This document shows, piece by piece, positions 1 through 7,148 of a stretch of DNA of 13,710 nt (position 1 is the stretch's first letter; each line of letters begins with the position of its first letter). The stretch covers positions 1-13,710 of the forward strand of contig JAGWVZ010000045.1 of the NCBI GenBank assembly GCA_018970625.1, in the 5' to 3' direction. The notes beneath the pieces were generated by a model, which was not told where the DNA came from, made no database searches, and saw nothing but the letters and a program-made list of their open reading frames with translations. This stretch comes from Myxococcales bacterium (lineage in GTDB: Bacteria; Myxococcota; Bradymonadia; REDH01). A program made the translations under genes and the position numbers.

Positions 1-511
1 GTGCGAGCCACTGAATGACCAGCGCAATGAAGCAGCCCAGCAGCACCGGAATGCCCATGCAGGTCGCCAGCGCGCGGTATAGTTTGTCTTCACGCTCGGC
101 TTCGTTGCTCCACAGTGAGACGACTTCCGCGGGCCGTTGTGCCGCAGCGGCAAGGTCTTCGACGGGTTCGGCCGGTTCATGCTGCGGCGACGTCAGGGCA
201 ACAACGTCGTCGAGGACGGTGGGCTCTTCTGGCGCTGCGGGAATCGCCTGCGGTTTTCCGGGCAGATACCGCGCGGCAAAGAGCACGATGCCGTCCACGA
301 AACCACCGAGCAGAAAATAGGTGAGTAATTCAATGAGGTTGTACGCGATGACAAAGAGGCCGTAGGCTGGGCCGCCGAAAACAGCGCGAAGCAGTAATCC
401 CAGCGAACGCACGCCAATCATGGCAATACCACCGCCGACGCTCTGTACGGCTCCGCGGGTCACGGCTCGCCATTCTTCAGCCGTTGGCGTCTGTGGCAGG
501 TGGTCGCTCAC
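1..511 (-). CDS. Wzx-type polysaccharide flippase, N-terminal part (runs off window)
   Basis: The 170 visible residues begin at a GTG that overlaps the stop of the preceding gene (GTGA, 4-base overlap). AGGAAGG lies just upstream, so translational coupling is likely. Residues 24-46 form a first membrane segment, then comes an LLRAVFGGPAYGLF stretch (40-53). Residues 54-80 form a second segment ending in AARY, and 151-169 form a third. A first helix, a short G-x-x-x-Y-G-L-F turn, then a helix ending in a basic RY is the usual N-terminus of oligosaccharide/O-antigen flippases of the MOP superfamily. Such proteins move lipid-linked glycans across the inner membrane. Odd: about 60 polar, Pro/Glu/Ala-rich residues (83-142) sit between segments 2 and 3, longer than the usual loop. 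The downstream gene order supports a surface-polymer role. A MATE-type transporter is the main alternative. Confidence 0.7.
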   Translation of the reverse strand, partial: MSDHLPQTPTAEEWRAVTRGAVQSVGGGIAMIGVRSLGLLLRAVFGGPAYGLFVIAYNLIELLTYFLLGGFVDGIVLFAARYLPGKPQAIPAAPEEPTVLDDVVALTSPQHEPAEPVEDLAAAAQRPAEVVSLWSNEAEREDKLYRALATCMGIPVLLGCFIALVIQWLA

Positions 512-1704
512 GGGCCTTCCTGCGTGGCAACGCCCTGCATGCGGCAGATGGTGCGGTAGCATTCCTGTGCGTAAACAGGTGCGCTGTGCACAAATAATTT
601 CTTTTGCCAGTCGGCGCGCCGCGATCTGGAGTTCTCGTCGTCGTGCCAGCGGCCGTTGACCAGCGTTTGCACGAGGTCGTCGACGCTCATGCAGATGGGG
701 CCGGTCGCGAGGTCCTCGATTCGGGTATAAAGCAGCCGGTGGCGCAGATAGTGTTCGCGGTCAAACGGGAACGATATCGCAGGGCGGTCGAAGAGCATAA
801 AATTGGCGACCAGACCGGAATAATCCGAAATCAGGACATCGGCGGCGGCGAGGTCGGCCTTGATGGTCACAGGGGTCCGCAGCTCAAAAGGCGGCTGTAC
901 GTTCAGGTGGTGGTCACCGGTGTTGATGTGCGTTCCAATGCGGAAGGTAAACTGATTTTGCAGCAGCCAGTCGCGCAGGGTTTCGTTGGTGAGTATTTCC
1001 TGAATGGTTTTCTGTAGCCCTGCATTACCGGCATCGTCGTCGCGGTGCGTAGGAAACCAGTACACATGGCGGGCGGCAGGAGTTTGCCGCAGCTGAATAA
1101 ATCCATCGAGGTGTGCGCCGCCGCCATCGGGCACAACCCGATCGGCGAGGTGTGGAAAGGCCAGTCGGAAGAACTGCGCTTCGAACGGTGAGCTGGCCAA
1201 CAGGGCGTCAAAATCGGTCATGGTGCGTCGCAACCACCAGCGCTTGAGCGCGCCCGCACGCTGGTATTCCGGCGTGTGTGCGTTGCCTGCCTTGAAGACA
1301 TTGAGCGAGTGGTTCAGGTAGTAACGACGCCCGGTGAGACCGCGCCACAGGTGCATGACGATGTCGAGGTCGTCGTCTCCGTGTGAGTAGATGAGCACGG
1401 GCGCCGAAAAGATGGCTAGCCGCGCCCGCCATGAGCTACGCACCAGGCTGGGTTTTCCTTCGCCCTGAAGTTGTGCGGCGAGGGCAGGGTCGGCAATCCA
1501 GAGAATGGGCTGGCTGGTGTGCGCGGTGACCCACCGGTAGAGGGCGCCGCTGTTGTCTTCGAGCATGCGTCCGCGATGGCCGCCAATGACCCACGGTCGT
1601 GCAGCCGAGCGCCGGGCGCGTCCCACGAGCCACAGGAGCGGCGTGAGCAGGACACCGACGAGGATGGCGGCGGCGAGTCCGACACGTGGATTAGCCACAG
1701 ACAA
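508..1704 (-). CDS. CDP-glycerol:polyglycerophosphate glycerophosphotransferase family protein (TagB/TagF-like)
   Basis: Numbered from the longest possible start (GTG at 1758, 416 residues). Residues 26-46 form a membrane anchor; the rest is a soluble cytosolic domain. Family marks of Glyphos_transf (PF04464) are visible: YYLNHSLNVFKAG (146-158) where TagF has its WHG..K catalytic His; YWFPTHRDD (233-241) for the conserved Y-x-P-T-x-R; and ADVLISDYSG (306-315) followed by a D-R-P pair and F-P-F-D (324-333), the nucleotide-sugar-alcohol site. The family transfers glycerol phosphate or a related alditol phosphate from a CDP donor to a lipid-linked acceptor or growing polymer. Start choice: GTG 1758 and ATG 1719 have no ribosome site. 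TTG 1704 has AGGAG six bases upstream and leaves a short head before the anchor (398 residues), so I chose it. It lies between an LTA-synthase-like gene and a flippase. Donor and acceptor cannot be read from sequence. Confidence 0.82.
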   Translation of the reverse strand: MSVANPRVGLAAAILVGVLLTPLLWLVGRARRSAARPWVIGGHRGRMLEDNSGALYRWVTAHTSQPILWIADPALAAQLQGEGKPSLVRSSWRARLAIFSAPVLIYSHGDDDLDIVMHLWRGLTGRRYYLNHSLNVFKAGNAHTPEYQRAGALKRWWLRRTMTDFDALLASSPFEAQFFRLAFPHLADRVVPDGGGAHLDGFIQLRQTPAARHVYWFPTHRDDDAGNAGLQKTIQEILTNETLRDWLLQNQFTFRIGTHINTGDHHLNVQPPFELRTPVTIKADLAAADVLISDYSGLVANFMLFDRPAISFPFDREHYLRHRLLYTRIEDLATGPICMSVDDLVQTLVNGRWHDDENSRSRRADWQKKLFVHSAPVYAQECYRTICRMQGVATQEGP

Positions 1705-1710
1705 CGGAAA

Positions 1711-1715
1711 CTCCT
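1711..1715 (-). promoter_or_regulatory. Ribosome binding site that favours the TTG start at 1704
   Basis: On the minus strand AGGAG stands six bases before TTG 1704. The in-frame GTG at 1758 and ATG at 1719 are preceded only by C-rich sequence with no purine-rich site. Confidence 0.5.
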
Positions 1716-1785
1716 GCATGCGGAGTGGTGCGAGAGGCGTGACACAAGGGGCGGCCACGACCGGGCAGGTGGTGGTGCTGCGGGG

Positions 1786-3456
1786 TCATAATCGCAGGAT
1801 GTCGCCAAAGAGCGAACGAAATCTGGGCGTTGTGGGTGCCCCAAAGGGGTCGGAGTTGCGGGCTTCGCCCTCGGTGGGCGGGAGGCGACCATCGGCCGAC
1901 CAGGCGATATCGTCTCGAAGAGAGCCCCACGCCCAGGTAAACACGTCCAGCAGGGTAAGCTGTCCCGAGAGCGCGAGGTCGTCGTGTCGGGTCAGCTGAC
2001 GGTCGCGAATGTCCTGCCCGACCACGTGCACCATGACGGGAACCAGTCCGAATCCATCGATGACCGTGTGCTGGTACGCCAGCTCGGTGTCGGACATTTT
2101 GGACCAGTGGTCGCCGTAAAGCAGGACGGTGGTTCCCTGTGGCAACGAGTCGATGAACTGGCCCACCTGGTGATCGACATAGTGGATGGCGTCGAAATAG
2201 GCGCGGTTGGGTGACGACGCTCCGGGGAAGAAGGTGGGTTCCATGCCGGGGGTGGGAAAGTTGAACGGCAGGTGGCTGGTCGCCGTAATCACCATCAGGA
2301 ACGCGCGCTGGTCGGAGCTGTGGAGCCACTCCGAGGCCCACGCGAGCACGTCGCCGTCAGAGACGGTCCATTCTTCGGGGTTGGCGCCTCGTTCTTCGAT
2401 GAACTCCTCACGGAAGCGCATGACATCGAAGTTCATGCGGGAGAAGGCGTCGCGTCGATGAAAGAAATTGCCCGAGACGCCGTGAAAGACGCCTGTGCGG
2501 TAACCGGCGTCGGCGAAGGCGGGCACGACCGCGGTCTCGAAGGGCAGCTCGTCAATGCGATAGCTGACGATGCGATTGGATGGCAGCCTTCCCATGAGCG
2601 CGACAAAGTCGGAATCACACGAGCCCGTGAGCTTGGGGGCCTGACTGCGAAAGTAGAAGGATTGCTGGCGAATGCGGTTCAGGTTGGGTGTGACCTGTCG
2701 GCCATCAATCTCGAAATCGAGCACGGCGTCGTCGAGGGATTCGATCTGCAACAGGACGACGTGTGACCCGGCTGGCATGGCGACTTCGGCCGAGCCGATC
2801 TGGTCGGAGCGAACCTCAAACCTGGCGAGGGCTTCTTCGAGCACCTGATGCTGGTCCACATAGATGTACTCGCCTACCCAGGTGGGCAGGTAGCCGTACA
2901 CGTGCGCAATGCCGGCGGTCTGCTCAAACGTGCGCAGTCGGGCCATGTCCTTGTGGTCGAGGTCCAGAATCACGAGGAATCCCAGCCAAGCGACAGCGAG
3001 CCCTGCGCCCAGCTTTGGAGCCTGCCCGAGCTGGTGTCGGGCTTTCCATGCCAGGGCGGTTTTGGTGAGCGCCGAGGCGGTGAGCGCGCAGACCGTCCAG
3101 AAGATCAGCATGGCGCCACCACCGGCGACCGCCGCGCCCTCGCGCCACTGCTCGAGCAGAACAAAGACGCTCATGGCCCGGTCGTAGGTCTCGTGGTAGC
3201 TGATGAGCACGCCCGAGAAGAGGACGTTGACCACGAACAGGGGAATCAGCAGCCAACGCGGCGCCGTTACCAGCACGATGGTGACTATTCCGAGGTCCAG
3301 CAGGGCCCTGAAGATCTGGTCTTTGACGACCGCAACAGGGTCATGCCAGAGCGTTGGGGCGGTGGTGACGCGCTGTACCAGCCAGATTTCGGCGGTCCAG
3401 ACCAGGGCGAGCAGGATCAGCCATCCGTGCCTCTTCAGTGGCTCAAGGTATTGCAT
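1786..3456 (-). CDS. LTA synthase family membrane phosphoglycerol transferase (sulfatase fold)
   Basis: The protein has 556 residues from ATG 3456; longer reading to a TTG at 3555 adds only a non-hydrophobic leader. Five membrane segments (about 11-27, 49-66, 68-87, 108-130, 149-166) precede an extracytoplasmic sulfatase/AlkP-type domain (from about 230), as in LtaS. Metal and active-site marks: Glu239 in QIESLD, GRQVTPNLNRI (252-262), the nucleophile region TGSCDSDF (277-284), FHRRD (332-336), SHLPF (394-398), and Asp449-His450 in LLYGDHW. LtaS enzymes take glycerol phosphate from phosphatidylglycerol and add it to an acceptor outside the membrane; relatives modify glycans. Odd: where LtaS has its catalytic Thr (TSDAEF), this has Ser279 or Cys280 (GSCDSDF), by my alignment from memory. 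It is first of the leftward operon, and its stop lies 81 bases before the chosen next start. Membership is solid, substrate unknown. Confidence 0.85.
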   Translation of the reverse strand: MQYLEPLKRHGWLILLALVWTAEIWLVQRVTTAPTLWHDPVAVVKDQIFRALLDLGIVTIVLVTAPRWLLIPLFVVNVLFSGVLISYHETYDRAMSVFVLLEQWREGAAVAGGGAMLIFWTVCALTASALTKTALAWKARHQLGQAPKLGAGLAVAWLGFLVILDLDHKDMARLRTFEQTAGIAHVYGYLPTWVGEYIYVDQHQVLEEALARFEVRSDQIGSAEVAMPAGSHVVLLQIESLDDAVLDFEIDGRQVTPNLNRIRQQSFYFRSQAPKLTGSCDSDFVALMGRLPSNRIVSYRIDELPFETAVVPAFADAGYRTGVFHGVSGNFFHRRDAFSRMNFDVMRFREEFIEERGANPEEWTVSDGDVLAWASEWLHSSDQRAFLMVITATSHLPFNFPTPGMEPTFFPGASSPNRAYFDAIHYVDHQVGQFIDSLPQGTTVLLYGDHWSKMSDTELAYQHTVIDGFGLVPVMVHVVGQDIRDRQLTRHDDLALSGQLTLLDVFTWAWGSLRDDIAWSADGRLPPTEGEARNSDPFGAPTTPRFRSLFGDILRL

Positions 3457-3730
3457 GGGCAGGCACACGGGGCGGCACGTGGAACATTCGGGACGCGGGG
3501 TCTTTGACGCGCACGTCACACGCGATTCATGAATTGGCCGCGCTAGTTTGCACAACTGTCACAGGGGTGCAAGTTGCCCCCGGTCGCCTGCTTCATGGAA
3601 CCCGCCGGGCAGACGGTGAACTTGCGCCCTGAATGCTGACGTACACATGCGATCTTGGTCGGCTTCGCTTGCATTTGGGGTGGGCCGAGCGCACAACAGG
3701 GCGGTGTGTTTGCTTTCACCGCAGGTGGTT
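3457..3730. promoter_or_regulatory. Divergent intergenic region
   Basis: This 274-base spacer lies between the start of the leftward surface-polymer operon and the rightward lipoprotein gene, so both promoters should be here. I saw no convincing -35/-10 pair on either strand. It contains a perfect 10-base palindrome (ATTCATGAAT, 3525-3534) and a longer inverted repeat (3564-3630, listed separately). Reading frames crossing it have no family features. Confidence 0.5.
3564..3630. repeat. Inverted repeat with 12-base arms, candidate operator or leader hairpin
   Basis: The left arm GGGGTGCAAGTT (3564-3575) and right arm AACTTGCGCCCT (3619-3630) match as inverted copies at 10 of 12 positions. As RNA both mismatches become G-U pairs. 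A smaller pair, CCCGG (3579-3583) with CCGGG (3605-3609), nests inside. Related half-sites TTTGCAC (3547-3553) and CTTGCAT (3668-3674) lie to either side. Binding by a regulator is inference. Confidence 0.4.
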
Positions 3731-4393
3731 ATGCCGCTTTCGAATGTGCCTCGTGTCGCTTGTGTGTCGCTGGTGTTGTGGTGGTTGGCTGGTTGTTCGG
3801 GCGAGACGGAGCCACTGGCAAATGAGGACGGTGCTTCTGGCGTTGAGACCGCGGCAGACGCAGCGCCGACAGCCGATGCCGTAGCGATGGAAACCGACGC
3901 TGGAATCGGAGAGGCAGACGCGGATGCATCTACCGCCCTGCCACCATTGCCCGAAGCATGGTCGCCGCAGGAGACCGATTTTGACTGCCTGACGCAAGGC
4001 AGGGCGGTGCGCGGGTTCTGGTTGAGCAATCCGCTCGGCGAGGCCTACGAGGACGAGGCGGTTCGGATTGCCGAGGCGGGCATGATGGAGGCGCTGCCGC
4101 CGGGTACGATGATTCAGCTGGTGCCGCAGGAGGCGATGGTGAAGCTGTTGCCCGGCTCGGACCCTGAAACGGGTGACTGGGAGTACTTCAATCTGGCGGT
4201 GGACTCTACGGGGACCACGATTCTGGAGCGTGGCGGTGCTGAAGTGAGCAACTCGGCCGGAAGCTGCCTGGGCTGCCATGCGGGTGCCATGGAGCGCGAC
4301 TATGTATGCGAACAAACTGGACTTTGTGCTGCTGCTGCGGTGCCGCGGGCGATCGTGGATGCGCTGGTGGAGGCCGACGAGCGCTGTCCGTAA
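3731..4393 (+). CDS. Lipoprotein with a c-type heme motif, cytochrome P460-like
   Basis: The protein has 220 residues from ATG 3731; AGG lies five bases upstream. The start gives a type II signal peptide with lipobox LAGC, Cys22. Ser at +2 suits outer-membrane delivery in a Gram-negative. Residues 25-75 are a flexible Ala/Asp/Glu/Thr linker. Residues 85-195 resemble cytochrome P460-type domains: PPGTMI (123-128), a Met-Val-Lys segment (136-138), GDWEYF (148-153), and CLGCH (179-183) followed by AMERDY. CXXCH is the covalent heme c site. P460 proteins oxidise hydroxylamine or related compounds in some bacteria, but many relatives have no known activity and I do not assign one. Four other Cys (86, 193, 199, 219) could form disulfides. 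It stands alone, divergent from the polymer operon and 154 bases before the exporter gene. Confidence 0.72.
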   Translation: MPLSNVPRVACVSLVLWWLAGCSGETEPLANEDGASGVETAADAAPTADAVAMETDAGIGEADADASTALPPLPEAWSPQETDFDCLTQGRAVRGFWLSNPLGEAYEDEAVRIAEAGMMEALPPGTMIQLVPQEAMVKLLPGSDPETGDWEYFNLAVDSTGTTILERGGAEVSNSAGSCLGCHAGAMERDYVCEQTGLCAAAAVPRAIVDALVEADERCP

Positions 4394-4547
4394 AACGACG
4401 CTGACGGAACGGGCGCGACGATTTCGGAGTGGCGGGGGCTGTTTGGCGAGAAACGAACAATGCCGGACAATCGGTTGAATGACGACGGTGGGACGTGCTA
4501 GCGCGATGGCTGTGTGGTGTGAGCGCCAGTGAATCTGAAAGCACGGT

Positions 4548-7148
4548 GTGACGATGTTTGAGCAGCTCGTGAGGAAGTACAGTCATGCGGCGATGAGGTC
4601 GCCGGTGTTGCTGTTGCTGGGGTACGCGGTGTTCACGGCGCTGTGCGTGTTTCTGGCCACCAAACTTCGCCTTGAGACCGACCTGGCCGACCTGTTGCCC
4701 GAGGATGCTCCGTCGGTGATCGCACGGGACGAGGCCCGCGAGCGGACCACGAGCACCGACCAGTTTCTGATTGCGGTGGAGTCGACCAACGCGCTGGCGA
4801 ATGTGCGATTTGTGGATGCGCTCACCGAAGCGCTGTCGGACTGGGACGAGGTGGTGGCGTTCGAGAACGAGCAGGACAACAGTTTTTACCGCGACCGTGC
4901 GCTGCTGTTGTTGCCCGTAGAAGACCTGCAGCGCGTGAAGGAGCGGTTGCAGCGTCTGATTCGTCGCCGTCTGGGAGAGAATAATCCCTTGTTTGTCGAT
5001 CTGGAGCGCGAAGACGACGACGCTCAGGCACGGGCAGACGCAGAGGCCGATGGTCAGGACCCGGCCGACGCGGAGTTCGAGCAGCGGTGGCGACAACTCA
5101 CGTACTGGATTCAGTCGTCCACGCTGGATGAGCTCGGCTTTACCGAGTCCGAGGCCGAGAACCTGTTCCCGTTTTTCAACCGTGGGGACGGTTCGGCGGC
5201 CCCGACAGCAACGAGTTCCACCGCCGAATCTCGGGCGCCGATGGTCGTACGTCGCCGCGAGCTGCCCGATGAATATCGCGATTACAGGCTGTCGGGCGAA
5301 GGGCGTGTGGCGTTGCTGGTGGTTCGTCTGAAAGAGCAATCCACCGACGTGGATTATGCGCGAGCGGCTTACGACCGGGGCATGGCGGCGATTGCGGAGT
5401 TGAATCCGGCGTCGTTTCACCCGGACATGCGCGCCGAGGTGGTGGGGGCGTATCGTGGTTTTCTGGAGGTCAAGGCGGTAGCACGTGACGTGAACAAGGC
5501 CACCCTGATCTCCCTGGGGCTGGTGCTGGTCATTATCGCCGGCTTCTTTCGGAGTGTGCGCTCGATTTTCATCGTGATGTTGCCGTTGCTGGTCGGCATC
5601 GCGTGGACTGCGGGGCTGATGCAGCTCCTGTTTGGCCGTGTGAGCACGCTGACCGCGTTTGTCTTTTCGATGTTGATCGGCATGGGCATTGATTTCGCCA
5701 TTCACCTGTACAGCCGCATCAAGGAAGAGTGGGGCGCGGGGCGGTCGTGGGAAGACGCCATGACGGTTTCGGTGACTTCGACGGGACGCAGCCTGGTGAG
5801 CGCGACCGCCACAACCGTGGTGGCGCTGCTGACGTTGTTGCTGGCCAGCTTTGACGGTTTTCAGGAGTTTGGTGTCGCGTGCGGTGCTGGTGTGAGCATC
5901 TGCCTGGTGACGACGTTGTTGATTGTGCCCGTGCTCGTGGGTTTGACCGAGGCAGTATGGCCGCTGAAACGGCCGGTGCAGGGCGATGGCGCGACCTCGA
6001 TCGGTGCGCGGTCGCCGGGGCTGGAGCGGGGCATGCGTATTGCCTGTGTGGGAATTGCGCTGTTGGCGGTGGCGTCGGCCGCAGTGATGGGTCGGGTCGA
6101 GTTTGAGTATGATTTCGGTAACTTACGTGCGCCAAGCGAGGGCAGGCTCATCAACTACAACTCGGCTATCGGAAGTCGCCGTGGTTCTACACCGGTGGTC
6201 ATCCTGGGCGAAAACGAGGCGCAGATGCGCGAGGTGCACGCCTTTCTGCGAGAGCGCCTGGGCACCGACGATCAGCTCAAGAGTTTTCGTACGATCGAGA
6301 CGCTCGTGCCGTCCGACCAGCATGCCCGCATGGAGGTCATCAACGAGATTTACGAAGTGCTGGACCGGCGCGCGGTGCAGAACATCGACGGCGAGGAGGG
6401 TGAGCTGATTCAGGCCATCACCGGGCTGACCGAGGTGGAGCCGTTCGAGGGGTCGGATTTGCCGGAGTGGGTTCGCCGGGAGCTGACCGAGCGCGACGGC
6501 ACCTTCGGTTCGATCGGGCAGCTGTACGGCCGCTACGACCGTTGGCATGCGCTTGAAGTGGCGGAGTTTCAGGAGACGTATGGCAGCATTACCGTGCCAT
6601 CCGGGCAGGTTTTGCTGGCGTCCAATTCGTTTATTGTGGCCGACGTCATGCGCTACGTGCAGGCCGATGGCGTAAAGCTGGCCGTGTACGTCTCGCTCGC
6701 GCTGCTGGTGGTGCTGCTACTGGATTTTCGCGGGTTGCGCGGGCCGCTGGTGTGCCTGCTGACGCTGGGCATCGGGGTGCTGCTGACCGTCGGCCTGATG
6801 GTCGTCTTCGACATCAGGCTGGGTCTTTACAACATGGTGGTGCTGCCCACGGTGCTAGGCACGGGCATTGATGGCGCGATTCACCTGTATCATCGTTACG
6901 TGGATGACCCCGAGCGGAACATGGTCGCTGTCATGCGCACGACTGGCGTGGCGGTGCTGGCGTCCAGTATCACCACTGTCGCGGGCTTTCTGGGGCTGCT
7001 GTTCGTGCAGCACGAGGGCGTTCTGACGATTGGCGCGCTGTCTGTGGCTGGCATTGTGAGCTCGATGGTCGCGGCGCTGTTGTTGTTGCCGGGGCTTTTG
7101 TTGCTGATTCCAGCGCTCTCTCCTCCGGTCCGGAAGCCATCGGCATGA
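4548..7148 (+). CDS. RND superfamily (MMPL/HpnN-type) exporter
   Basis: The protein has 866 residues. Start is GTG 4548, or ATG 4554 two codons later; neither has a strong ribosome site. Layout is the duplicated RND plan. TM1 (about 17-38) leads to a large periplasmic loop (39-318), then five or six helices (319-470). A repeat follows: TM7 (496-514), a second periplasmic loop (515-708) and the last helices (709-856). The matching motifs GMGIDFAIHLY (378-388) and GTGIDGAIHLY (771-781) mark the proton-relay helix in each half, with Asp382 and Asp775. Two halves with one TM before each loop fit MMPL/HpnN-like lipid exporters rather than AcrB pumps, driven by the proton gradient. An acidic insert (151-178) lies in loop 1. 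The GT4 gene overlaps its stop by 4 bases, suggesting a glycosylated lipid as cargo (inference). Confidence 0.87.
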   Translation: MTMFEQLVRKYSHAAMRSPVLLLLGYAVFTALCVFLATKLRLETDLADLLPEDAPSVIARDEARERTTSTDQFLIAVESTNALANVRFVDALTEALSDWDEVVAFENEQDNSFYRDRALLLLPVEDLQRVKERLQRLIRRRLGENNPLFVDLEREDDDAQARADAEADGQDPADAEFEQRWRQLTYWIQSSTLDELGFTESEAENLFPFFNRGDGSAAPTATSSTAESRAPMVVRRRELPDEYRDYRLSGEGRVALLVVRLKEQSTDVDYARAAYDRGMAAIAELNPASFHPDMRAEVVGAYRGFLEVKAVARDVNKATLISLGLVLVIIAGFFRSVRSIFIVMLPLLVGIAWTAGLMQLLFGRVSTLTAFVFSMLIGMGIDFAIHLYSRIKEEWGAGRSWEDAMTVSVTSTGRSLVSATATTVVALLTLLLASFDGFQEFGVACGAGVSICLVTTLLIVPVLVGLTEAVWPLKRPVQGDGATSIGARSPGLERGMRIACVGIALLAVASAAVMGRVEFEYDFGNLRAPSEGRLINYNSAIGSRRGSTPVVILGENEAQMREVHAFLRERLGTDDQLKSFRTIETLVPSDQHARMEVINEIYEVLDRRAVQNIDGEEGELIQAITGLTEVEPFEGSDLPEWVRRELTERDGTFGSIGQLYGRYDRWHALEVAEFQETYGSITVPSGQVLLASNSFIVADVMRYVQADGVKLAVYVSLALLVVLLLDFRGLRGPLVCLLTLGIGVLLTVGLMVVFDIRLGLYNMVVLPTVLGTGIDGAIHLYHRYVDDPERNMVAVMRTTGVAVLASSITTVAGFLGLLFVQHEGVLTIGALSVAGIVSSMVAALLLLPGLLLLIPALSPPVRKPSA

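Noticed and set aside
2610..2640. Cys280 of the LTA-synthase relative as a formylglycine site of a true sulfatase
   Set aside because: The C-x-P-S-R modification signature is absent, and the five N-terminal helices fit LTA synthases.
4475..4501. TTGAAT ... TGCTAG before the RND exporter, as a promoter
   Set aside because: The spacing is about 15 bases and the -10 match is poor.
4206..5705. Long minus-strand open frame (499 codons) opposite the exporter
   Set aside because: His/Gln/Arg-rich with no domain. It is the shadow of the RND exporter and the lipoprotein end, caused by G/C third positions.
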